A DNA stretch of 64,000 nucleotides, taken from contig NZ_CP067102.1 of NCBI RefSeq assembly GCF_016616885.1, positions 1,082,501-1,146,500 of the forward strand, given 5' to 3'. Position 1 is the stretch's first letter; each line of letters opens with the position of its first letter. Under the pieces are notes generated by a model. It saw only the letters and a program-made list of their open reading frames with translations, searched no databases and had not been told where the DNA came from. The DNA comes from Bradyrhizobium diazoefficiens (GTDB taxonomy: Bacteria; Pseudomonadota; Alphaproteobacteria; Rhizobiales; Xanthobacteraceae). Made by a program: the position numbers and the translations under genes. Positions 49,076 to 57,849 of the stretch are shown one piece after another.

Positions 49076-50218
49076 TCAGATGTGATACGTCTTCAGCGGC
49101 GGGATGCCGTTGAACGCCACCGCCGAGTAGGTCGACGTATAGGCCCCGGTGCCTTCGATCAGCAGCTTGTCGCCGATCTCAAGCGTGACGGGAAGCGGAT
49201 ACGGGCTCTTCTCGTACAGCACGTCGGCGCTGTCGCAGGTCGGGCCGGCGAGCACGCACGGCGTCATGTCCGCGCCGTCATGCGGGGTGCGGATGGCGTA
49301 GCGGATCGACTCGTCCATGGTCTCGGCGAGCCCGCCGAACTTGCCGATGTCCAGGTACACCCAGCGCACCTCGTCCTCGTCGCTCTTCTTCGAGATGAGC
49401 ACGACCTCGGACTCGATGATTCCGGCGTTGCCCACCATGCCGCGGCCCGGCTCGATGATGGTCTCCGGGATCTGGTTGCCGAAGTGCTTGCGCAGCGCGC
49501 GGAAGATCGAGCGGCCGTAGGTCACGACCGGCGGCACGTCCTTCAGGTACTTGGTCGGGAAGCCGCCGCCCATGTTGACCATGGTCAGGTTGATGCCGCG
49601 CTCGGCGCAGTCGCGGAACACCTGCGAGGCCATCGCCAGCGCACGGTCCCACGCCTTCACCTTGCGCTGCTGCGAGCCGACATGGAAGGAGATGCCGCAC
49701 GGCTCCAGGCCCAGACGCTTGGCGACGTCGAGCACCTCGACGGCCATTTCCGGGTCGCAGCCGAACTTGCGCGACAGCGGCCATTCGGCGCCGGCGCAGT
49801 CATAGAGGATGCGGCAGAACACCTTCGCGCCGGGAGCGGCACGGGCGACCTTCTCGACCTCTGGAACGCAGTCCACGGCGAACAGCCGGATGCCGAGCGC
49901 GAAGGCGCGCGCGATGTCGCGCTCCTTCTTGATCGTATTGCCGAAGGAGATGCGGTCGGGCGTCGCACCCGCAGCCAGCGCCATCTCGATCTCGGCGACC
50001 GTCGCGGTGTCGAAGCAGGAGCCCATGGTCGCCAGCAGCGCCAGCACTTCCGGCGCCGGGTTCGCCTTGACGGCATAGAACACGCGGCTGTCGGGCAACG
50101 CCCTGGCGAAGGTCTGGTAATTGTCGCGCACGACCTCGAGGTCGACCACGAGGCAAGGCTCGGTGTCCCGGCCCTCGCTGCGGCGGTTGCGCAGGAATTC
50201 CTGAATACGTTCGGTCAT
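49076..50218 (-). CDS. odc: Ornithine decarboxylase (fold III PLP enzyme)
   Basis: A 380-residue fold III decarboxylase. The PLP lysine is Lys51 in FYAVKANPAP; HVGSQQ is near 190, the GGGFPTKY phosphate loop near 225, EPGRGMVGNAG near 265, and the catalytic Cys328 is in CDSADVLYE. Some alphaproteobacterial members also accept lysine. The product putrescine feeds homospermidine synthase. A 5' leader of about 500 nt contains a structured region fitting the speF RNA motif, so expression is probably controlled by ornithine or polyamines at the RNA level. It starts at ATG 50218. Confidence 0.9.
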   Translation of the reverse strand: MTERIQEFLRNRRSEGRDTEPCLVVDLEVVRDNYQTFARALPDSRVFYAVKANPAPEVLALLATMGSCFDTATVAEIEMALAAGATPDRISFGNTIKKERDIARAFALGIRLFAVDCVPEVEKVARAAPGAKVFCRILYDCAGAEWPLSRKFGCDPEMAVEVLDVAKRLGLEPCGISFHVGSQQRKVKAWDRALAMASQVFRDCAERGINLTMVNMGGGFPTKYLKDVPPVVTYGRSIFRALRKHFGNQIPETIIEPGRGMVGNAGIIESEVVLISKKSDEDEVRWVYLDIGKFGGLAETMDESIRYAIRTPHDGADMTPCVLAGPTCDSADVLYEKSPYPLPVTLEIGDKLLIEGTGAYTSTYSAVAFNGIPPLKTYHI

Positions 50219-50436
50219 AGCACTCTCCCAAACGGCCCAGCGACGGGGATCCGTTCAAAAAATGTCGTCGGATAAGAGCGCTCCGGCCAGATCGCGCGAT
50301 GGAGGCGCGACGAGCCAAAGACTCAGATCAGACTGTGCTGCCGTGGATTGGTTGGGAATTTCCCGCCCGCACACCTGGCAATGAAGGACAAGCCTTTTCA
50401 GTAGCCCGCGCCGGCGTTGGACTGCCGGTAGAGACC

Positions 50437-50464
50437 AAAAAAGCCCGATCCGTCGTTGCTTTAA
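50437..50464 (-). terminator. Possible attenuator terminator in the odc leader
   Basis: On the minus strand AAAGC, a weak inner CGA/TCG pairing and GGCTTTTTT form a short hairpin followed by a T-run, about 220 nt before the odc start. If it competes with the upstream structures it would give premature termination. The stem is weak, so confidence is low. Confidence 0.35.
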
Positions 50465-50745
50465 GTCGCGTCCCCCGTTGAGAGCGGGGTGCGCCGGTTC
50501 GCCTCCGGCTGCCAGTCACGGTTGCAAAAAGTGAAGTCACCTTCGACAAGGCATCTCTTGAGAGAGATGCTGGACGCTCCGGGTTTGCTTCGTCTCCAGA
50601 CCCACGTCTTCTTTAGACCTTGGTCTTTCAACTTCCGCACTTCCGAAGAGCCCCTCGGCTTCTTCACCCCTTGGCGGCTGTCCGGCCTCTTGTCCGGATA
50701 CCTACCGACTGACACACGACCACAGGCACGTGCGAAATTGGGCAA
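50437..50745 (-). ncRNA. Structured odc leader, probable speF RNA motif
   Basis: On the minus strand between the promoter and odc there is an array of small hairpins: GCATCTC/GAGATGC (50551-50570), GAAG/CTTC in GAAGGTGACTTC, CCGG/CCGG in CCGGAGGCGAACCGG, and CCCCG/CGGGG in ACCCCGCTCTCAACGGGG. A weak stem with a run of six T follows (50437-50464). A conserved structured RNA named speF is known upstream of ornithine decarboxylase genes in alphaproteobacteria; position and partner gene fit, but boundaries and identity are not verified by a covariance model. Confidence 0.6.
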
Positions 50746-50753
50746 GTCCGCAC

Positions 50754-50782
50754 ATAATAGTTTTGACTCGGCTTCGCAAGAA
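50754..50782 (-). promoter_or_regulatory. Candidate promoter of the odc leader transcript
   Basis: On the minus strand TTCTTG (50782-50777), 17 nt, then TATTAT (50759-50754) is a good -35/-10 pair for a housekeeping promoter. It would give an RNA with about 530 nt before odc. Nothing else is seen in 50783-50905. Confidence 0.45.
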
Positions 50783-50905
50783 TTTTTTTAGGCTGAGAAG
50801 AGAATTGCCTAACATCTGCTTGCGCAGTGTTGCGCGAGCGACGCTGAAGATGAACGCGCGTTAAGTTTTCTGTGTCGTGCGCGTGACTCTATCGCGAGCG
50901 TAGCG

Positions 50906-51160
50906 TCAGCGGCGCTTGAAGAACGGCTCGACGCGCTGAGCTGCGCGGAGAAAGGCGGTCATCACCAGCACGCCGAGTGCGAACAGCACGGCCTGGAGGA
51001 TGTGCGCGCCTTGGTCGCCGAGCCCGAACAGAATTGCGAGCGCCCAGCCGCCGGCAAACGCTGCGCCAAACACCTCGGCGCCGATCAGGATGGCGGCGCT
51101 GACGACGGTGATGACGCTCGGCCAGACGATCTGACGGGAGGACGAGGAGGGCGCGTTCAT
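50906..51160 (-). CDS. Small membrane protein, two helices
   Basis: An 84-residue protein with two hydrophobic helices (WPSVITVVSAAILIGAEVFG and ILQAVLFALGVLVMTAFLRA) separated by GGWALAILFGLGDQGAH and a basic C-terminus (RVEPFFKRR). The start is uncertain: ATG 51160 (MNAPSSSS) or the in-frame ATG two codons upstream. No function is recognised. It is divergent from the M3 peptidase gene. Confidence 0.6.
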   Translation of the reverse strand: MNAPSSSSRQIVWPSVITVVSAAILIGAEVFGAAFAGGWALAILFGLGDQGAHILQAVLFALGVLVMTAFLRAAQRVEPFFKRR

Positions 51161-51296
51161 GGGCATTTGGGTCCGTGGCTTCGAGGGCCGCAATCTCCCC
51201 GAAAAGGCGGGCGGGAGCAAGGCCAAATGGCCCAAAAAAGCCCCATCGCGTGCTATAGCTGGATCCAACAAATCGGCTCAAAAATCGGGACTTGCG

Positions 51297-53378
51297 ATGT
51301 CAGAACCCCGCCAAACCACGGACTCCGAGACCAACCCGCTGCTCAAGGCCTGGGTGACGCCGTTTGCGACCCCGCCCTTCGACGAGATCACGCCGGAGCA
51401 CTTCCTGCCCGCCTTCGAGCGGGCCTTTGCCGATCACTCCGCCGAGATCGCGGCGATCACCAACGATCCGGCCGCGGCCGACTTCGCCAACACCGTCACG
51501 GCGCTGGAGCGCTCCGGCAAGCTTTTGAACAAGGTCGCGGCTGTCTTTTACGACCTGGTCTCGGCGCATTCCAACCCGGCCATCCTGGACATCGACAAGG
51601 AGGTCTCCTTGCGGATGGCGCGGCACTGGAATCCGATCATGATGAACGCCGTGCTGTTTGGCCGTATCGCCCAGCTGCACGAGAATCGCGCCAATCTCGG
51701 CCTCGACTCGGAGCAGCTCCGCCTGCTGGAGCGCACCTACACCCGCTTCCACCGCGCCGGCGCCGGCCTCTCCGATGAGGCCAAGACGCGCATGGCCGAG
51801 ATCAACGAGAAGCTGGCCCAGCTCGCGACCGGCTTCAGCCATCATCTGCTCGGCGATGAGCAGGATTGGTTCATGGAGCTAGGTGAGGCCGACCGCCAGG
51901 GTCTGCCGGAGAGTTTTGTGGCCGCCGCCAAGGCTGCTGCAGAAGATCGCGGCATGGAAGGCAAGGCCATCGTGACGCTGTCGCGCTCCTCCGCCGAACC
52001 GTTCCTGAAGAGTTCGGCGAGGCGTGACCTGCGTGAGAAGGTCTACAAGGCCTTCACCGCGCGCGGGGACAACGGCAATCCCAACGACAACAACGCCACC
52101 ATCGGCGAGATCCTGAAGCTGCGCGAGGAGAGCGCCAAGCTTTTGGGCTACCCGACCTTCGCCGCCTACCGGCTCGAGGACTCCATGGCCAAGACGCCGG
52201 ATGCGGTGCGCGGCCTGCTCGATCGGGTCTGGAAGCCGGCGCGGGCCCGGGCGCTCGCCGACCGCGACGAGATGCAGACGCTGATCACGGAGGAGGGCGG
52301 CAATTTCAAGCTCGCGCCCTGGGACTGGCGCTTCTACGCCGAAAAGCTCCGTCTCCAACGCGCCAATTTCGACGACGCTGCGATCAAGCCCTATTTGACG
52401 CTCGACCACATGATCGCCGCCGCCTTCGACTGCGCCACGCGCCTGTTCGGCGTCACGTTCGAAGAGCGCAAGGACGTGCCGGTCTGGCACCCCGACGTGC
52501 GGGTCTGGGAGGTGAAGGACCCGGACGGCAAGCACAAGGCGCTGTTCTACGGCGACTACTACGCCCGGCCGTCAAAGCGCTCCGGCGCCTGGATGACCTC
52601 GTTGCGCGACCAGCAGAAGCTCGACGGCGAGATCGCGCCGCTCGTCATCAATGTCTGCAATTTTGCCAAGGGCACCGGAGCTGAGCCCTCGCTGCTGTCG
52701 CCCGACGATGCCCGCACACTGTTCCACGAGTTCGGCCACGGCCTGCACGGCATGCTCTCCAACGTGACCTATCCGTCGCTGTCGGGCACCTCGGTTTTCA
52801 CCGACTTCGTCGAGCTGCCCTCGCAGCTCTACGAGCACTGGCAGGAGCGGCCCGAAGTGCTGCAGCAGTTCGCCCGCCACTACCAGACCGGCGAGCCGTT
52901 GCCGGACGATCTGCTCAAGCGCTTCCTCGCCGCGCGAAAATTCAACCAGGGCTTTGCCACCGTCGAGTTCGTCTCCTCGGCGCTGGTCGACCTCGAATTC
53001 CACTCCCAGCCGGCCGCCGCCGCGCAGGACGTCCGCGCCTTCGAGAGACGCGAGCTGGAGAAGATCGGCATGCCCGAGGAAATCGCGATGCGGCACCGGC
53101 CGACCCAGTTCGGTCACATCTTCTCCGGCGATCACTATGCCGCCGGCTATTACAGCTACATGTGGTCGGAGGTAATGGACGCCGACGCCTTCGGCGCCTT
53201 CGAGGAGGCCGGCAACATCTTCGATCCTGATGTCGCCAAGCGCCTGCATGACGACATCTATTCGAGCGGCGGATCGGTCGATCCGGAAGCCGCCTACGAG
53301 GCCTTCCGCGGCCGCCCGCCCGAGCCCGACGCGCTGCTGCGTCGTCGCGGCCTGCTCGACGACGCCAAGGCGGCCTGA
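51297..53378 (+). CDS. dcp: M3 family metallopeptidase (peptidyl-dipeptidase Dcp)
   Basis: A 693-residue cytosolic zinc peptidase. The zinc motif HEFGH is at about residue 477 (TLFHEFGHGLHGM), with the third ligand Glu further on in the segment around SQLYEHWQERPEVL. Length and the N-terminal helical half fit Dcp/oligopeptidase A. It removes dipeptides from the C-terminus of oligopeptides. The frame is open upstream, but ATG 51297 (MSEPRQTTDSE) is where family similarity begins. Two metal-transport-related genes follow on the same strand, the first 5 nt away. Confidence 0.9.
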   Translation: MSEPRQTTDSETNPLLKAWVTPFATPPFDEITPEHFLPAFERAFADHSAEIAAITNDPAAADFANTVTALERSGKLLNKVAAVFYDLVSAHSNPAILDIDKEVSLRMARHWNPIMMNAVLFGRIAQLHENRANLGLDSEQLRLLERTYTRFHRAGAGLSDEAKTRMAEINEKLAQLATGFSHHLLGDEQDWFMELGEADRQGLPESFVAAAKAAAEDRGMEGKAIVTLSRSSAEPFLKSSARRDLREKVYKAFTARGDNGNPNDNNATIGEILKLREESAKLLGYPTFAAYRLEDSMAKTPDAVRGLLDRVWKPARARALADRDEMQTLITEEGGNFKLAPWDWRFYAEKLRLQRANFDDAAIKPYLTLDHMIAAAFDCATRLFGVTFEERKDVPVWHPDVRVWEVKDPDGKHKALFYGDYYARPSKRSGAWMTSLRDQQKLDGEIAPLVINVCNFAKGTGAEPSLLSPDDARTLFHEFGHGLHGMLSNVTYPSLSGTSVFTDFVELPSQLYEHWQERPEVLQQFARHYQTGEPLPDDLLKRFLAARKFNQGFATVEFVSSALVDLEFHSQPAAAAQDVRAFERRELEKIGMPEEIAMRHRPTQFGHIFSGDHYAAGYYSYMWSEVMDADAFGAFEEAGNIFDPDVAKRLHDDIYSSGGSVDPEAAYEAFRGRPPEPDALLRRRGLLDDAKAA

Positions 53379-53383
53379 TCGGC

Positions 53384-54016
53384 ATGCGCGCGCTGTTGGG
53401 ACTGCTGCTCGCCGCCGCGATGATGCTCGCATCAGGCGCGGCGCGCGCGCATCCGCATGTCTGGATCACGGCGACCAGCGAGTTGCTCTACGCCGAGGAC
53501 GGCTCGATCACTGGCGTGCGCCACGCCTGGACCTTTGACGACATGTTCTCGTCCTATGCAGTGCAGGGGCTCGAGGCCAAGAAGAAAGGCGCCTATACGC
53601 GCGAGGAGCTGGGGCCGCTGGCGCAGACCAATGTCGAGTCGCTGAAGGAATATGCCTACTTCACCTTCGCGCGAGCCGACGGCAAGAAGGAGCGTTTTAA
53701 CGAGCCGGTCGACTACTTCCTCGACTACAAGGATACCGAGTTGACCCTGCACTTCACGCTACTGCTGAAGAATCCGATCAAGCCGAAGCAACTGGTGCTC
53801 GAAGTGTTCGACCGCTCCTTCTTCATCGACTTCCAGATGGCCAAGGATAACCCGGTCAAGCTGGTCGGCGCGCCCGCCAGCTGCCAGATGAAGCTCGATC
53901 GTCCCAGCGACGGCACCGCGACCGCGCAGAAGCTCAACGAGCAGACCTTCATGGACGGTCCGAACGCCAATTTCGGCATGATGTTCGCCAACAAGATCAC
54001 GGTGGATTGCCCTTGA
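53384..54016 (+). CDS. DUF1007 exported protein
   Basis: A 210-residue periplasmic protein with signal peptide RALLGLLLAAAMMLASGAARA. The mature N-terminus AHPHVWITATSELLYAEDGS is the hallmark of DUF1007; the HPH could be an N-terminal metal site after cleavage. DUF1007 genes regularly pair with NicO/RcnA-type nickel/cobalt transporters, as here, where the stop overlaps the next start (TTGA). It probably assists metal transport across the envelope. It starts 5 nt after dcp. Confidence 0.85.
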   Translation: MRALLGLLLAAAMMLASGAARAHPHVWITATSELLYAEDGSITGVRHAWTFDDMFSSYAVQGLEAKKKGAYTREELGPLAQTNVESLKEYAYFTFARADGKKERFNEPVDYFLDYKDTELTLHFTLLLKNPIKPKQLVLEVFDRSFFIDFQMAKDNPVKLVGAPASCQMKLDRPSDGTATAQKLNEQTFMDGPNANFGMMFANKITVDCP

Positions 54017-55080
54017 AGCCGCAGCTTTCGCCGCTCGCGCGTGGGCTCATCGCCTGCGCTGCTGTTCTCCTCATCATGGGCGTGGTCGATGCCGCGCTCC
54101 ATGATGTCCTGGCGCAAAATCCGTTCGGGGCGCCGAAATCGGCGCAGGCAGCCGAGCCCGAGGCCAGCGGCCTCATCGGCTGGCTGCTGGCAAAGCAGTC
54201 GGAATTCTATCGCCAGATGTCGTCGACCATCCGCGCTGCGAAGTCCGACGGCTCGGCGGTGTGGACGCTGCTCTTTATCTCGTTTGCCTACGGCATCTTC
54301 CATGCCGCCGGGCCCGGCCACGGCAAGGCGGTGATTGCCTCCTATCTCGTCGCCAATCGTGAGACAGCGCGGCGTGGCATCACGCTGTCCTTTGCCTCGG
54401 CGCTGATGCAGTCGCTGGTCGCGATCCTGATCGTCGGCATCTCGGCATGGATCCTGAACGCCACCGCCAAGACCATGTGCAAGGCGGAAGGCGCGATCGA
54501 GATCGCGAGCTATGGCCTGATCGCGCTGTTCGGCCTGCGGCTGGTCTGGGTCAAGGGCCGCACTTTCATTCGCGCGCTCCAGGCGGCGCAGCCGGTGCCG
54601 GCGATCGCGGGCCTACCGCATGACCATCATGATCACGGTCATCACCATTCGCACGCCCATGATCACCACGGGCATGACCACGTCGACGACGAGCACTGCG
54701 GCCATTCCCATGGCCCCACCCCGAGCGAGCTCGCCGGCCCCGGTGGCTGGCGGCGCGGGCTTGCTGCGATCCTGACCGTCGGCATCCGCCCCTGTTCGGG
54801 TGCGATCCTGGTGCTGGTGTTCGCGCTGGCGCAGGGCCTGTTCTGGGCCGGAATCGCCGCGACGTTCCTGATGGGACTAGGCACCGCGATCACGGTCGCG
54901 ACCATCGCCGTGATTGCCGTCTCGGCCAAGGACATCGCCGGCCGCCTGAGCGGAGCCCGCGTCGGCGGCGGCGCGCTGTTCATGCGCGGCATCGAATTCG
55001 GCGCCGCTGCCCTTGTGCTGCTGTTCGGGGCGGGGCTGTTGTTCGGCTACATCGCGGCCGAGCGGACGACGTGTTTTTGA
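54013..55080 (+). CDS. NicO/RcnA-family metal transporter with His-rich loop
   Basis: A 355-residue inner-membrane protein of the nickel/cobalt transporter family. FHAAGPGHGKAVIASYLVAN near residue 97 contains the conserved HGK segment. A long His/Asp loop (HDHHDHGHHHSHAHDHHGHD, about 204-235) precedes the last helices with GIRPCSGAILVLVFALAQGL. Direction (export is usual for RcnA) and metal are uncertain. The start is taken as TTG 54013 overlapping the DUF1007 stop; TTG 54007 is also possible. The partner is DUF1007 upstream. Confidence 0.82.
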   Translation: MKPQLSPLARGLIACAAVLLIMGVVDAALHDVLAQNPFGAPKSAQAAEPEASGLIGWLLAKQSEFYRQMSSTIRAAKSDGSAVWTLLFISFAYGIFHAAGPGHGKAVIASYLVANRETARRGITLSFASALMQSLVAILIVGISAWILNATAKTMCKAEGAIEIASYGLIALFGLRLVWVKGRTFIRALQAAQPVPAIAGLPHDHHDHGHHHSHAHDHHGHDHVDDEHCGHSHGPTPSELAGPGGWRRGLAAILTVGIRPCSGAILVLVFALAQGLFWAGIAATFLMGLGTAITVATIAVIAVSAKDIAGRLSGARVGGGALFMRGIEFGAAALVLLFGAGLLFGYIAAERTTCF

Positions 55081-55086
55081 GAAGAT

Positions 55087-55121
55087 GTAGCCCGGATGGA
55101 GCTTCGCTCCATCCGGGCTAC
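55087..55121. terminator. Perfect 16-bp hairpin between convergent genes
   Basis: GTAGCCCGGATGGAGC (55087-55102) and GCTCCATCCGGGCTAC (55106-55121) pair without mismatch around TTC. It belongs to a common intergenic GTAGCCCGGAT repeat type and can end both convergent transcripts. Confidence 0.7.
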
Positions 55122-55127
55122 CGCAGC

Positions 55128-55526
55128 TCACACCGGCAGCAACCGCTTCAACGCCGGCATGAAGAAGATCCCGAGATTGATCGCAAAACCGATGTTCCAG
55201 AGGATGGAGCGCAGCGTCGGGCGATTGCCGAGATAGGTCAGCACATAGGCGATCCGGACGATCAGGAACAGCACCGCGAGCTCGTCGATCAGGCGTTGCG
55301 GTGAATCGCGGAATTCCGCGAGCAGCACGGCAAAGGCGAAGAACGGAAGGGTCTCGATGCCGTTCTGATGGGCCCCTAGCGCGCGGGCCCGGATCGGATC
55401 CTGAAAGAAGGCGGGATCGCGCGGATTGGCGTTGTCGAACCGGCGGATCGCCGTCAATTTGCCGCCCGCAAGAGTCAACAGATAGAGCAACACCGCTCCG
55501 AACACACACCACTCGGCGATCGTCAT
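55128..55526 (-). CDS. MAPEG-family membrane protein
   Basis: A 132-residue protein with four hydrophobic helices: WCVFGAVLLYLLTLAGG, LPFFAFAVLLAEF, LAVLFLIVRIAYVLTYLG and WNIGFAINLGIFFMPAL. The segment AHQNGIETLPFFAF is characteristic of the MAPEG (membrane-associated eicosanoid/glutathione metabolism) family. The bacterial role is unknown. The reading frame stays open far upstream, but that part lies antisense to hemH; ATG 55526 with GGGGAG before it is the real start. Confidence 0.82.
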   Translation of the reverse strand: MTIAEWCVFGAVLLYLLTLAGGKLTAIRRFDNANPRDPAFFQDPIRARALGAHQNGIETLPFFAFAVLLAEFRDSPQRLIDELAVLFLIVRIAYVLTYLGNRPTLRSILWNIGFAINLGIFFMPALKRLLPV

Positions 55527-55610
55527 GGTTTCGTCTCCCCCCGCGCGACGAAGCCTAGCGAAACCGGCCCAAACTTGACAAGCTCGGTGCAACGCGCGAC
55601 CCACGGGACC

Positions 55611-56648
55611 ATGACCACCGTTGCCTCTATCCAGACCGCGAAACCGGCCGCGCAGCCGGCCCAGCCGCGCGTCGGCGTGCTGCTGGTCAATCTCGGCACG
55701 CCCGACACCGCCGACGCCCCGGGCGTGCGGCTCTATCTCAAGGAATTTCTCTCGGACGCCCGCGTGATCGAGGACCAGGGCGTGATCTGGCAGCTGGTGC
55801 TGAACGGCATCATCCTGCGCAGCCGTCCCCGCACCAAGGCGCTCGACTATCGCAAGATCTGGAACAACGAGCGGAACGAGTCGCCGCTGAAGACCATCAC
55901 GCGGTCGCAAGCCGACAAGCTCGCCGCCGCGCTGTCGGACCGCGCGCATGTCGTAGTGGACTGGGCAATGCGCTACGGCAATCCCTCGATCAAGGCGGGG
56001 ATTGATGCGCTGATCGCGAAGGGCTGCGATCGCATCCTCGCCGTGCCGCTTTATCCGCAATACTCCGCCTCGACCTCGGCGACGGTCTGCGACGAGGTGT
56101 TCCGCGTGCTCGCCCGGCTGCGCAATCAGCCGACGCTGCGGGTGACGCCGCCCTATTACGAGGACGAGTCCTATATCGAGGCGCTCGCCGTCTCGATCGA
56201 GACGCATCTGGCCACGCTGCCGTTCAAGCCGGAGCTGATCGTCGCCTCCTTCCACGGCATGCCGAAATCCTATGTCGACAAGGGCGATCCCTATCAGAGC
56301 CACTGCGTCGCCACGACCGAGGCGCTGCGCCGTCGGCTCGGCATGGACGCGACAAAACTGCTGCTGACCTTCCAGTCGCGCTTCGGCAATGACGAGTGGT
56401 TGCAGCCCTACACCGATAAGACGATGGAACGTCTCGCCAAGGAAGACGTGCGCCGCATCGCGGTGGTGACACCGGGTTTTTCCGCGGACTGCCTGGAGAC
56501 GCTGGAGGAGATCGCGCAGGAGAATGCCGAGATCTTCAGGCACAATGGCGGCGAACAGTTTTCCGCGATCCCCTGCCTCAACGACAGCGATCCCGGCATG
56601 GACGTGATCCGCACGCTGGTGCTGCGCGAGCTGCAAGGCTGGCTCTAA
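55611..56648 (+). CDS. hemH: Ferrochelatase
   Basis: A 345-residue enzyme inserting Fe2+ into protoporphyrin IX, the last step of protohaem synthesis. RVGVLLVNLGTPDTADAPGV near the N-terminus, FLSDARVIED near 45, PLYPQYSASTSATVCDEV near 145 and the catalytic histidine in VASFHGMPKSYVDKGDPY near 215 are all present; CVATTEALRRRLG and LTFQSRFGNDEWLQPYTD complete the family pattern. The start is ATG 55611; earlier in-frame codons are not conserved. A binding-protein gene follows, its start 26 nt after the hemH stop. Confidence 0.93.
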   Translation: MTTVASIQTAKPAAQPAQPRVGVLLVNLGTPDTADAPGVRLYLKEFLSDARVIEDQGVIWQLVLNGIILRSRPRTKALDYRKIWNNERNESPLKTITRSQADKLAAALSDRAHVVVDWAMRYGNPSIKAGIDALIAKGCDRILAVPLYPQYSASTSATVCDEVFRVLARLRNQPTLRVTPPYYEDESYIEALAVSIETHLATLPFKPELIVASFHGMPKSYVDKGDPYQSHCVATTEALRRRLGMDATKLLLTFQSRFGNDEWLQPYTDKTMERLAKEDVRRIAVVTPGFSADCLETLEEIAQENAEIFRHNGGEQFSAIPCLNDSDPGMDVIRTLVLRELQGWL

Positions 56649-56673
56649 TGTGCCTGGATCCGAGGAGCGCGCC

Positions 56674-57642
56674 ATGAACCGCCGCGAATGCCTGGCGCTT
56701 CTTGGGACGGTCACGGTGCTGCCGGCTTCAGTGCTGGCGCAGCAGCCGAATGCGACGCGGCGGCTTGGGGTGCTCGCGGTCATCGCCTCCGACGACGTGA
56801 TCGGGCAAGCCCGCCTGGCCGAGGCGCTCGCCGTCCATGGCTGGAAGGGGCAAGCCAATCTCAGGGTCGACTGGCGCAGCGGCGCCGGCGATCGCGCCCG
56901 TATCGCGCAGCTTGCCGACGATCTGATCGCGCTCAAGCCCGATATCCTGCTCGCGCTCGGCACGCCCTCGGTGGAGGAATTGCGCCAGCGCACCACGACA
57001 ATCCCGATCGTGTTTGCCGTGGTCACCGATCCCGTCAGCCAGGGTTTTGTCCAAAACCTTGCCCATCCCGGCGGTCACATCACCGGCTTCACCGATTACG
57101 ACGGTCCCTTGGCGGGCAAATGGCTGGAGATGCTGGCGCAGGTCACGCCAAAAGTGTCCCGCGTGTTCGTCGTCTACAATCCCGCCACCGCGCCGTTCGC
57201 GCCCCTGATGCTGCGCACCATCGAAGACGCCGCACGGACGCTCGGTGTGACGGTCGAGCCCTCGCCGGTCCATGACGCAGCCTCGCTTGCCGCGCTGGCC
57301 TCGCACAGAGATGGCGGCTTCCTGGTGCTGCCCGACTTCTTCACCATGGCCAATCGCACGCCTCTGCTGGCGGCCATTGCGCAAGCGCGCGCGCCGGCGA
57401 TGTTCTGGAGCCGCACCTTCGTCGACGAGGGCGGGTTGATGTCCTACAGCACCGACAGCGCCGAGCAGCTCCGCCGCGCCGCCAGCTACATCGACCGCAT
57501 CCTCAGGGGTGCGCAGCCCGCGGACCTGCCGGTCCAGAACCCCACCAAGCTCGAGCTCGTCATCAATCTGAAGGCCGCCAACGCGCTGGGCGTCACGGTC
57601 CCGGCCAGTCTGATCGCAACCGCGCACGACGTCATCGAGTAG
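56674..57642 (+). CDS. ABC transporter substrate-binding protein (DUF534/COG2984 type)
   Basis: A 322-residue periplasmic binding protein. The N-terminus (MNRRECLALLGTVTVLPASV) is an export signal, and the mature part begins near QQPNATRRLGVLA. Segments IALKPDILLALGTPSVEELR, TTIPIVFAVVTDPVSQGFV and NLAHPGGHITGFTDYD are typical of the family, whose members bind amino acids or other small ligands. No permease or ATPase gene is adjacent, so it is an orphan. GAGGAGCGC precedes ATG 56674. Confidence 0.82.
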   Translation: MNRRECLALLGTVTVLPASVLAQQPNATRRLGVLAVIASDDVIGQARLAEALAVHGWKGQANLRVDWRSGAGDRARIAQLADDLIALKPDILLALGTPSVEELRQRTTTIPIVFAVVTDPVSQGFVQNLAHPGGHITGFTDYDGPLAGKWLEMLAQVTPKVSRVFVVYNPATAPFAPLMLRTIEDAARTLGVTVEPSPVHDAASLAALASHRDGGFLVLPDFFTMANRTPLLAAIAQARAPAMFWSRTFVDEGGLMSYSTDSAEQLRRAASYIDRILRGAQPADLPVQNPTKLELVINLKAANALGVTVPASLIATAHDVIE

Positions 57643-57849
57643 CGTCGCAATCCGTTAACTCTTGCCGTTAGGTCTGCGCCTGGACGCATTCAAGAGCCCT
57701 TCGTAAATACATAATCGTGACCATTCCCTCTCGTCGCGTCTTGTGCAGAATGGCGTGGATGCCGACGTTACTCGCAACCGCTGAACCGGTAGGGTCCTGG
57801 TCCCGACCAATGGCAGCGCGGGAAGGGGCTTTCCCGCCTTGGAGGAATT

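Noticed and set aside
55128..57026. A 632-codon open frame on the minus strand
   Set aside because: Only its last 132 codons (the MAPEG gene) have protein features; the rest is antisense to hemH and the binding-protein gene, a usual effect of high GC content.
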